Shown piece by piece: positions 1 through 7,019 of a DNA stretch of 64,000 nt. The stretch lies in assembly GCF_000169095.1 (NCBI RefSeq), contig NZ_AAVU01000002.1, positions 234,133 to 298,132 of the forward strand, read 5' to 3'. A program made the translations under genes and the position numbers. The stretch comes from Lyngbya sp. PCC 8106. GTDB lineage: Bacteria > Cyanobacteriota > Cyanobacteriia > Cyanobacteriales > Microcoleaceae. Below the pieces are notes generated by a model. It did no database searches and was not told where the DNA came from. It saw nothing but the letters and a program-made list of their open reading frames with translations. The number at the start of each line of letters is the position of its first letter. The stretch's first letter is position 1.

Positions 1-78
1 CAAGCTTCGAGCCATAGAAGGCTTGCATGGTGTTAATGGATTTTTGTTGGTATCAAGTACCAGAACGTAATTAGACAT
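1..78 (-). CDS. iscB: IscB-type RNA-guided nuclease, N-terminal fragment (cut by window edge)
   Basis: Only the first 26 codons lie in the window. The protein begins MSNYVLVLDTNKNPLTPC, followed by KPSMARSL. This is the PLMP-like N-terminal motif (V-x-D-x-N-x-x-P-L-x-P-C-x-P-x-x-A-R) that opens IscB proteins of the IS200/IS605 superfamily, also annotated as RRXRR-domain HNH endonucleases. IscB proteins are RuvC/HNH nucleases guided by an RNA encoded just upstream, and are related to the ancestor of Cas9. The HNH and RuvC regions lie outside the window, so integrity and activity cannot be judged. The 240 bases in front of the start fold like the expected guide RNA, which supports the call. Confidence 0.8.
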   Translation of the reverse strand, partial: MSNYVLVLDTNKNPLTPCKPSMARSL

Positions 79-316
79 TGTTGTGTCCAAACTCTACAGA
101 GTAGGTAATTTTTTCCTCGCCAATGTTTTTAAAGCTTGTTCGGCTAGCTGCACTTTCTTACCCCTCGTAGGAATGTTTAAAAACTAACGACAGGGCTACA
201 AACGGTCAAGCATTTGTAGGTGTCATAACTCTAAAAACGTAGTCCAAAGACTTAGGCTGGTCAGCTATCTAAGAGAGAGGCGCTTCGGCCCCTGCTCTTT
301 AGAGCGGGGTGCTGAC
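79..316 (-). ncRNA. Omega RNA (HEARO RNA) upstream of iscB
   Basis: This non-coding stretch runs directly into the iscB start codon on the same strand, the position of HEARO/omega RNAs. Several stems are visible (plus-strand coordinates): GTCAGC 260-265 pairs with GCTGAC 311-316 and encloses a CCCC-T-GCTCT / AGAGC-GGGG hairpin at 289-309. CTACAAA 196-202 pairs with TTTGTAG 213-219. On the minus strand the 3' part contains GGGGTAAGAAAGTGCAGC followed by TAGCCGAAC, which reads like the conserved 3' core of such RNAs as I remember them. The RNA's 5' boundary, and so the guide, should lie just outside 316. The boundary is inferred from the outermost stem. A covariance-model search was not possible here. 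Confidence 0.75.
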
Positions 317-336
317 TCATTACTTCACTGAACAAT

Positions 337-945
337 TTATGCTGAACGTAACCAAGGGGATTGAAGTTCCTGCTGTTGAAGTTTGTGCATATGTTCAAAC
401 AATTTCCAGCAGTATTCTTGAGTGAGTCCACAAGTCACCGCACCCCGTAAAACCACGTTAAAATACCAATCATTGGGAGCGAGTTCTTCCGGCAACTTAT
501 TGATGACAGTATAGGTGCGAACATTCGTGTATAATTCATTCAAATAATAAACTTCAATCCGTTCAGGTTGATAGCCACCGATGTGAATTCCTTGATGAGT
601 ATCAAAACGAACTTCTTCGCGTTCATCGAGTAAATGAATCATCCGTTGAGGAAGCTGATAAAGAACCCCTTCCACCGAAGAATTAGGGTCTTTTACGACA
701 TCCAGCGCCCCACAATTTCGACGTTGCGATCGCCGATAAAAACCAAGTCGATACCCTTCTAGAATAGCAGGCCCCATCACATATTGATAGGTTGATTCTC
801 CCATGGTTCGCTGTAAGTCTACCGGACACATACAAGAACCATAGGCAAAATAATAAAACATCTCCTCTGTTTGAGGGAATGGGGGTTTTGCCTGACCACA
901 AAACTCCAATCGATTTGTTAATCTCAGCTTAGAATTGAGACTCAA
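337..945 (-). CDS. Gamma-glutamylcyclotransferase-like protein
   Basis: The conserved core begins FYYFAYGSCMCPVDLQRT, the YGS substrate-binding motif of the GGCT/AIG2-like fold, and continues through GPAILEGYRLGFYRRS and VEGVLYQLP. Members cyclise gamma-glutamyl peptides or act on related amides. The substrate here is unknown. The cysteine-rich variant YGSCMC replaces the usual YGSN. Start choice: a TTG at 945 has AGGAGG five bases upstream, the best Shine-Dalgarno in the area. The alternative ATG at 861 (MFYYFAYGS) fits the typical family length better but its GAGGAG abuts the start codon. A still longer TTG at 963 is unlikely. The stop codon lies about 20 bases from the omega RNA boundary, so the iscB element sits immediately behind this gene. 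Confidence 0.75.
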   Translation of the reverse strand: MSLNSKLRLTNRLEFCGQAKPPFPQTEEMFYYFAYGSCMCPVDLQRTMGESTYQYVMGPAILEGYRLGFYRRSQRRNCGALDVVKDPNSSVEGVLYQLPQRMIHLLDEREEVRFDTHQGIHIGGYQPERIEVYYLNELYTNVRTYTVINKLPEELAPNDWYFNVVLRGAVTCGLTQEYCWKLFEHMHKLQQQELQSPWLRSA

Positions 946-1315
946 CGTGACCTCCTTCTGCAATCAACCTGACGATCTCTAGAAAATAAAAAAACTGGTT
1001 CAATTTTGCTGATTTGACCGATAACAAGCCGTATGGGAATAACAAATCATTGATTGAACAGTGAAGTAATGACTACTCGATACAGATATCCATAATGTCC
1101 AAGATATCTCTCTCTAGGAACTTGTGTTATTCTAGCAAGTTCACTCTCCAGCATACAATTTCAGTAGATCATTGTGGAGATTCAATTGATACAGATTTAT
1201 TTTCGACTCAGGTGATCCGTTATAGATCCCCTCTGTCAGAAGACATAATCTGTGATATGATTCTTTAGCTTATGGCTAAGTATAGACTTCTTAAGATTCG
1301 TTCGACCTCCTCACT
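946..1315. other. Intergenic region between divergent genes
   Basis: No convincing gene is visible. It must hold the promoters of the cyclotransferase gene (leftward) and the amidase gene (rightward), but no clear promoter pair stands out. It contains CAGTGAAGTAATGA at 1059-1072, an exact inverted copy of 317-330 beside the omega RNA. Confidence 0.5.
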
Positions 1316-3229
1316 GTGTTAGGCATGGGAAAAACACTATTGCTGCGCTGGATATTCCCCAGTTTAGTCAGTCTATTTTTATTCGTCTCTCCGGCAGAAG
1401 CCGCTCAACTGCAATACTGGCGATATGAAGCTTCGCAGAATCGACTCTCCTTTACAACCCAAGGAGGAGTACAACCCACAGCTTCTCTACTCTCCAACCC
1501 AACTCGTTTAGTGATTGATTTACCTGGAACAACACTGGGAAGCGTCACTCGCAAACAGTCATTTGGGGGAGCCATTCGAGAAATTCGGCTAGGTCAGTTC
1601 GATGCTCAAACCGCTCGTATAGTCGTTGAACTCGCTGATGGATACACCCTTGATCCCCAAATGGTTCAGTTTCGGGGGATTTCTCCGACAGAGTGGACAG
1701 TACAGCTTCCTTCTCCGCAAGCGATTGGTGGCCCAACCTCCACAAGCGCCCCAACAGCCAGTCGTTCAGTCAACGTTAACCGCCAAAATTATCCGACTCC
1801 CTCTCCTTCGACACAGACTGCTGTTCAACCTCGACCGACAACTAGCCAAACTTCGGTTGATGATGTGGAAGTTCGCGATGACGGAATTGTGCTGCATACT
1901 GGGGGGCAAATGCCCCAGATCGAATTTAAGCGCAGTCAAGATGGCTCATGGATGACGGTTGATGTGTTGGGAGCGACTTTAACTTCGCAGTCAAGCGCCT
2001 TTCGTCAACGGGTGAGCAAAGATGGGGTGAGTGTTACCCAAGTCACGCAATTATCAAACTCGCCGCCAGTGGTGCGGGTGACAATGAGTACCCCAAACAC
2101 TCGTCAAAATTGGGAAGCTCGACCTTCTGCTGGAGGGGTAGCGATTTGGCCCCAAGGCAGTACACCTCCCGCCATTCAAGTTTCTACAGGTTTGGCGACG
2201 ATTGAATCAGTTGAGCTACAAAATCAGACTTATTTTGTCATTAAAGCGGATCAACCCCTAAACTACACTCACGGTTGGGATCGAGAAACCGGCGCCTATG
2301 GGATTACTTTTTTCGCGGCTAAACTCCCGGAAAATATTCAACTCCCTCAACGAGAAATCGGTGGCCCGATTCTGTCTACCCGAATTCGTCAAGAAGACCC
2401 CGAAACTTTTACCCTTTTGGTGGAACCCGCAACTCGGGTGAAAATTGGACAACCAAGCCAAAATGGCGCCGAACAGCTGATCTTTCCGATGGGGATGAAT
2501 TTGGCTTCTGTTCCGCCTGTTCCTCCGCCTTCTCAACCCTCGCCTCAACCGCCTACGAACACTAGAACACCTTCAAGAAGTCCTAGACCGCTTTTACCAC
2601 CCCGTCAATCTCCCCCTTCTCGTCGTCCCCTACCGTTTCCGCCTCGACCCATTGGTTCAGGTCAGCCCACTCTCCCTCGAACTCCTCAAGGACGGGTTGT
2701 GGTGATGATTGACCCCGGACATGGCGGGAGTGATGTGGGTGCTGTTGGGGTTGGTGGGTTACGAGAGAAAGATATTGTCATGCCGATTTCCCAGCAAGTG
2801 GCGCAAATTCTAGAGCAAAATGGGGTGAGTGCGGTGATGACTCGTGTTGATGATCGCACAGTTGAACTTGAACCTCGTGTGCAGATGGCAAACCGTTTGG
2901 GGGCGACTTTGTTTGTGAGTATTCACGCAAATGCGGCGTATCGGGCGGGTGCAACGGGTTTAGAAACGTTTTATTATCAATCGGGTTATTCTTTAGCAGG
3001 ATACATTCAAAATAGTATGTTGGCGAATTTCAACATGACCAACCGGGGGGTGAAACAGGCACGGTTTTATGTGTTGCGAAATACCTCTATGCCTTCGGCG
3101 TTGGTAGAAGTGGGTTTTTTGACCAATAGTTATGATGCGAGTATTTTGGCTGATCCGGCTCAACGGAGTCGTATGGCTTCAGCGATCGCCCAAGGAATTT
3201 TACAATATTTAAAGGCAGGGGGTTATTAA
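1316..3229 (+). CDS. N-acetylmuramoyl-L-alanine amidase with AMIN domains (AmiC-type)
   Basis: A periplasmic zinc hydrolase that cuts the amide bond between MurNAc and the stem peptide, needed for daughter-cell separation and, in filamentous cyanobacteria, septal pore formation. A signal peptide ends near PAEAAQ (residue about 30). One AMIN domain follows at about 30-130 (RLVIDLPGTTLG), a second AMIN-like segment at about 190-300, then a long Pro/Ser-rich linker (about 400-455). The Amidase_3 domain fills the C-terminus: MIDPGHGGSDVGAVG (Zn His), GLREKDIV (Zn Glu), FVSIHANAA (Zn His) and SALVEVGFLTN (catalytic Glu). All expected ligands are present. The first start is GTG at 1316 and an ATG lies at 1325. 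Neither has a strong ribosome site. Confidence 0.9.
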   Translation: MLGMGKTLLLRWIFPSLVSLFLFVSPAEAAQLQYWRYEASQNRLSFTTQGGVQPTASLLSNPTRLVIDLPGTTLGSVTRKQSFGGAIREIRLGQFDAQTARIVVELADGYTLDPQMVQFRGISPTEWTVQLPSPQAIGGPTSTSAPTASRSVNVNRQNYPTPSPSTQTAVQPRPTTSQTSVDDVEVRDDGIVLHTGGQMPQIEFKRSQDGSWMTVDVLGATLTSQSSAFRQRVSKDGVSVTQVTQLSNSPPVVRVTMSTPNTRQNWEARPSAGGVAIWPQGSTPPAIQVSTGLATIESVELQNQTYFVIKADQPLNYTHGWDRETGAYGITFFAAKLPENIQLPQREIGGPILSTRIRQEDPETFTLLVEPATRVKIGQPSQNGAEQLIFPMGMNLASVPPVPPPSQPSPQPPTNTRTPSRSPRPLLPPRQSPPSRRPLPFPPRPIGSGQPTLPRTPQGRVVVMIDPGHGGSDVGAVGVGGLREKDIVMPISQQVAQILEQNGVSAVMTRVDDRTVELEPRVQMANRLGATLFVSIHANAAYRAGATGLETFYYQSGYSLAGYIQNSMLANFNMTNRGVKQARFYVLRNTSMPSALVEVGFLTNSYDASILADPAQRSRMASAIAQGILQYLKAGGY

Positions 3230-3265
3230 GGGTTAAATACTCTAATTTGAAGTGATAAAATGGAG

Positions 3266-3631
3266 TTATCTCGTAATTCTTTTCTCTTGCAGTTCTCGCT
3301 CAGTTTCGAGTTCTTTATTTAGAAAGTAGTTCAAAAAGGTACGAATCAGGGCGATAGCGCCTAACCGAGCTAAGGATTGAAGGCTTGGGGTAATTGTTGT
3401 GGCTAAAATATCGGCTCCTAACTGAAATTCTAAGGCGAGTGCTAGCCAAGAACCTAAACACAATCGCAATTGAAAAAAAGGTAAATCTCGCAATACCGAA
3501 GGCTGACGAATCACTAACTTGACCGTTGATCCCAAACCAATAATAATACAAAAAACTGAAATGGCTTCTAGTATCAGTTTGGTCAGGGAAACCAGAACAG
3601 ATAACCCATTTTCAAGCAACTCAATTCCCAT
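3266..3631 (-). CDS. DUF1622 family membrane protein
   Basis: A 121-residue protein with three predicted membrane segments (about 10-40, 50-70 and 80-105), including SVFCIIIGLGSTVKL and QLRLCLGSWLALALEFQLGADIL. The LALEFQLGADIL motif is characteristic of DUF1622, small inner-membrane proteins of unknown function. The C-terminus is charged (LETERELQEKRITR) and probably cytoplasmic. It is convergent with the amidase gene, 36 bases from its stop. No function can be inferred. Confidence 0.75.
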   Translation of the reverse strand: MGIELLENGLSVLVSLTKLILEAISVFCIIIGLGSTVKLVIRQPSVLRDLPFFQLRLCLGSWLALALEFQLGADILATTITPSLQSLARLGAIALIRTFLNYFLNKELETERELQEKRITR

Positions 3632-3788
3632 AATTCGACTCAGCTAATCAGATTCCCACTCCGAGAATAGTGTGACAGAGAGGTTGATGTCAAAGAGTGA
3701 AACTATTTTTTTTGGAAATCGTTGTTGAAAATAGAGTGTTCAGGACTAATAATTAGAGTTGAATCCGAGTCAAGATTAATAATTATCC

Positions 3789-4160
3789 TCAACTTACTGC
3801 CTCTGGAACGGGTTCGCTTTTGAGAGTTTTGAGTTCAGCAACCAGGTTGTCTCCACTACGATGGGCTTCCCAAGGACCCGAGAAACGGGTATCAATATCC
3901 CACTGTCCTTGGATATAGTTTTCTTCCTCTGAGATGGTGCCAACATAGCTGATTGATTTAGAAGATGTCATTAAGTAGCGTTTGGTAAAACTCACATTTC
4001 GTCCGGTTACCGTACCGCTCAAACGTGCTTCTCCTAAATCACTGTCATCTAAAATACTACCACTGAGGGTATTTCCACTTTGAACAAATGTGGCTTCAAA
4101 GCGAGTTGGTACTCCTTGTTGCCAATAGGTTCCGAGCCAAGTTCCACTTAAATCTGCCAT
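3789..4160 (-). CDS. Conserved hypothetical beta-strand protein
   Basis: A 123-residue soluble protein, MADLSGTWLGTYWQQGVP onward, without signal peptide. The alternating pattern (LSGTWLGTYWQ, FEATFVQSGNTLSGSI, YIQGQWDIDTRFSGPW) resembles small lipocalin-like or META-type beta-barrel proteins, in which a G-T-W motif opens the first strand. I do not recognise a named family. It lies in the same orientation as the upstream secreted repeat protein at 4211-5404, about 50 bases from it, so the two may share a transcript. Confidence 0.6.
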   Translation of the reverse strand: MADLSGTWLGTYWQQGVPTRFEATFVQSGNTLSGSILDDSDLGEARLSGTVTGRNVSFTKRYLMTSSKSISYVGTISEEENYIQGQWDIDTRFSGPWEAHRSGDNLVAELKTLKSEPVPEAVS

Positions 4161-4210
4161 AAAATTATTTTCAATCTTATTCGTTTGAGAGTACCCAGAC
4201 TCAAGATCAT

Positions 4211-5404
4211 TTAAAATAATTTCGAGTTGTGGGGGAGTTGATCATTACAGGTTTTACCAAATAAAGTTTCATAGGTTGTATCTGTAATCCCACAAAAAGC
4301 AATCGCTTGCCAAACCCAATTTTGGGTTCGTGGAGAAAGAAGCTGACTATCGGTAATATTCAGGAGTCTCAAACTCGCTGAATTTTTAAATTGACTCGCT
4401 TTTTGATCGAATCGAATCAAGGAACCCGATTCATTTGTACGATAGACCCAACGTTCTCGTCCACTAGCGATTTTAACTTGCCATCCGGGTACTAACGCCA
4501 GTGTACACAAATTTCCGGGTTCACCCAGTCCTAAACACCCATCCGGCCACATTTGAGATTGGGCTTCGACGATTCGTAAGGCAGAATGAGGTAAACCGGA
4601 GCGGTTTGCTGCATCTTGAAACAGAGTATTGGCGACTGAAAGGGGTAAGTTGGAAATCGTTTGATTTCCTTCTAGACGCAGGACTTGTCCTTTGAAGTCG
4701 GTTCGATAAACCCAAGTTTGACGACCATTGGAAAGAACAACTCGCCATCCTTCCACTAACATTTGACCACAAAATTCCTCCGATTCAGCTAGTCCTAAAC
4801 AAGAGTTTGGCCAGGTTTGACGCTCAACATCGGTAATTGTTAATTTTTCTGGAGAAATTCCCGTCTGTTTCGATACATTTTGGCGCACGGCTTCTGCAAC
4901 CGCTTGAGGTAATGAGTTAATTTGATCAGGTGGTTGAGCTTGGCTATGAAGATCATAGTTGACCAGCTTGACCTGAAGTTCAACGGGAGTTTTGGTTGTC
5001 GGTTTGTGGACGTGACTCCCGAATAAAGCACTCGGTAAGACTTTATATATTGAAGGTTTTTGGGGAGAACTACAAGTTGGAGAGGATTGACAAGCTGAAC
5101 TTTCGCTTTGATCGATCAGATCAGCTTTAAGATCAGCTTTGGGATCAATCTGATTGATCGGTTGCTCAAGAACAGATGAGTCAGATTGAGAAGAAACTAA
5201 GTGACTTGTGCTAGCCACTGATGCAGAGGAAGGAGAAACGAGTACACCAGCACTCTCAACTGCTGTTTTGAGAAAAGCTGGGTAGGCTTCCATTGCCAAT
5301 ACCCCAGTCAACATCAATGCTAAAATCAATGGACGGGGGCGCTTCTCGCTTTGTAAAGTTTGAGTCCCTTGTTGTTTGGGAGGGCTAGTTTTCATGTGAA
5401 GCAT
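4211..5404 (-). CDS. Membrane-anchored or secreted protein with two WPxxCLGL repeat domains
   Basis: A short basic N-terminus and one hydrophobic segment (LILALMLTGVLAMEAYPAF, about residues 26-44) suggest a signal anchor. A Ser-rich low-complexity stretch follows. Two homologous modules of about 80 residues then appear (about 165-250 and 255-335), each with a helix, a W-P-[ND]-[SG]-C-L-G-L motif, a second Cys about 7-10 residues later, GW[RQ]V, and G-R-[QE]-[TR]-W-V-Y-R-T. The paired cysteines suggest one disulfide per module outside the cytoplasm. This module recurs in cyanobacterial secreted proteins of unknown role. I do not assign a function. The C-terminal 60 residues hold two further cysteines. 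Confidence 0.65.
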   Translation of the reverse strand: MLHMKTSPPKQQGTQTLQSEKRPRPLILALMLTGVLAMEAYPAFLKTAVESAGVLVSPSSASVASTSHLVSSQSDSSVLEQPINQIDPKADLKADLIDQSESSACQSSPTCSSPQKPSIYKVLPSALFGSHVHKPTTKTPVELQVKLVNYDLHSQAQPPDQINSLPQAVAEAVRQNVSKQTGISPEKLTITDVERQTWPNSCLGLAESEEFCGQMLVEGWRVVLSNGRQTWVYRTDFKGQVLRLEGNQTISNLPLSVANTLFQDAANRSGLPHSALRIVEAQSQMWPDGCLGLGEPGNLCTLALVPGWQVKIASGRERWVYRTNESGSLIRFDQKASQFKNSASLRLLNITDSQLLSPRTQNWVWQAIAFCGITDTTYETLFGKTCNDQLPHNSKLF

Positions 5405-5786
5405 CCGCTATCGCAGTTATACCAACGACAGACTTGGATACCCTGTGAATTGTTTCCTCAGTTGAGCGTAACTTGGCACTACAACTGAGTCGGTTAATTG
5501 AATTTTAGCATTTCTCGTTTTTACAGAGAATGCTATAAACGTAACAAAAAGTTAAACAGTCGAGGGATATTTCTAGGTTAATTTGTATACCTTTACACTC
5601 TCGTATGGAAAGCCATACATCTAATTTAGAGCCTATGTAAGCCGACTGAGGTTATCTTTTCCAGAGTATCAAAGCCTATTTCATTATAACTGATATATCT
5701 CACGATTGCCTAATTATTTAGGTTTTAGTCTCGATTCCTAATCGCGTTAAGGGTAAAATTCTATTCTTTATTTAGAGGTTAAACTC
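5405..5786. other. Intergenic region, divergent promoters
   Basis: AT-rich non-coding DNA between two divergent genes. No RNA fold or gene is evident. It begins with TTATACCAACGAC, a short motif that recurs at about 27026 in another divergent intergenic region. A GAGG ribosome site precedes the VWA gene at its right end. Confidence 0.4.
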
Positions 5787-6419
5787 ATGGATGTTTTGTT
5801 GGAAGGGGGATCGGTTTTACAGCAGCGTGACTATACTTTGATCATTGATCAGAGTCAGAGTATGTCGATTTTTGATCGTTTTGAACAAAAACGTCGTTGG
5901 GAAATGATCCAAGAGTCTACTCTGGCGTTAGCAACTCTCTGTGAACATTTTGACCCAGATGGAATTACTGTTTATTTGTTTTCTGACCAATTTAAACGGT
6001 ACGATAAGGTTACTTCTGAGCGAGTCACTCAGATTTTTAAACATCATGAACCGATTGGACGTGCGAATTTAGCAGCCGTTTTGAAAGATGCGACTGATGA
6101 TTATTTTGAACGACGGGCGATGGAGATTTCTAAACCCAATGGCGAAATGATTCTGATTATCACTGGAGGCGAAATCGAAGGGGCGGAAGCTGTCAAACAA
6201 ATTGCAATTAATGCGGCTAATCAACTCAATCGAGATGAGGAATTGGGGATAGAATTAATTCAAGTTGGAGATGATGCTGGAGTGACTCAGTTTTTTAAGG
6301 TTTTAGATCGAGAATTGCAAATGGCAGGAGCGAAATATGATATTTGTAATACCGTGACGTTTGAAGATATGGAAGAAATGAGTTTAACTGATGTTTTACT
6401 GCGAGCGATCGCTAACTAA
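5787..6419 (+). CDS. VWA domain protein with intact MIDAS
   Basis: A 210-residue protein that is essentially one von Willebrand factor A domain. The MIDAS metal-binding motif DQSQSMS (D-x-S-x-S) lies at about residues 22-28. The conserved Thr/Asp positions of the fold are represented by the LAAVLKDATDDYF and ILIITGGEIEG segments. It has no signal peptide, so it is probably cytoplasmic. VWA proteins of this size act as metal-dependent protein-binding adaptors, often with AAA ATPases or kinases. No ATPase is adjacent, but the neighbouring downstream pseudogene is a kinase remnant. The start has GAGG nine bases upstream. Confidence 0.8.
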   Translation: MDVLLEGGSVLQQRDYTLIIDQSQSMSIFDRFEQKRRWEMIQESTLALATLCEHFDPDGITVYLFSDQFKRYDKVTSERVTQIFKHHEPIGRANLAAVLKDATDDYFERRAMEISKPNGEMILIITGGEIEGAEAVKQIAINAANQLNRDEELGIELIQVGDDAGVTQFFKVLDRELQMAGAKYDICNTVTFEDMEEMSLTDVLLRAIAN

Positions 6420-6527
6420 AGTTTTTGTTAGTTGTTCTCGGATTTTTAACATCGATTTTACTGAATATGGATTTGTTCATCTGTAATTTTATCGGTAGGG
6501 AAAAGCAGAATGAACAAGAATAATTCA

Positions 6528-6936
6528 ATGTTTTTCTGCTTTTTTTTTGAAAAATATCGTCTTCTAAAATTACTCGATCAAGGAAGTTTTGGTAAAACCG
6601 ACTTGGCGGTTGACGAACACTAAGGCAAACAATCTCTCTGTGCAATCAAACAATTTTATTCTGACACCTGATCAGTACAAACGTCCTCAAACTCTCACTG
6701 GAAATTTGGGGTCAATTTCTGAACTGGCGATCGCATTCGACGGTAAGACTTTGATCAGTAGCAGCTATGATAGTACCCTAAAATTATGGGAGGTAAAAAC
6801 AGGTCGGATTTTAGAAACTTTGATGGCTCACAATCAAGATTTTAACACGATTGCGATCGCCAATAACGGTAAACTGTTAGTCAGTGGGGGAAGTGATAAT
6901 ACGATTAAAATTTGGCGGTTGCAGCAAATAAGTTAA
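6528..6936 (+). pseudogene. Remnant of a Ser/Thr protein kinase with WD40 repeats
   Basis: From the ATG at 6528 one frame reads a run of aromatic residues, then EKYRLLKLLDQGSFGKTDLA, the glycine-loop start of a cyanobacterial Ser/Thr kinase. A TAA follows after VDEH, and the same frame continues GKQSLCAIKQF (the kinase Lys strand), confirming that the stop interrupts a former gene. Just downstream a different frame encodes two WD40 blades (SISELAIAFDGKTLISSS with STLKLWEVKTG, and IAIANNGKLLVSGG with NTIKIWRL) ending at 6936. The catalytic loop and most of the kinase are missing, so a large internal deletion with frameshift and nonsense mutations explains the locus. No functional product is expected. 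Confidence 0.8.
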
Positions 6937-7019
6937 TTCTCCGCCTCCTCTATTCAATCTTGCTCAATCGCGGTATTATCTTTTAGTACAATCAAAATCT
7001 CAACGTTTGAGGATACGAT

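Noticed and set aside
6589..6936. Independent WD40 protein starting at the TTG at 6589
   Set aside because: Its first 20 codons overlap the kinase glycine loop in another frame, so this is the tail of a broken kinase-WD40 gene rather than a gene with its own start.
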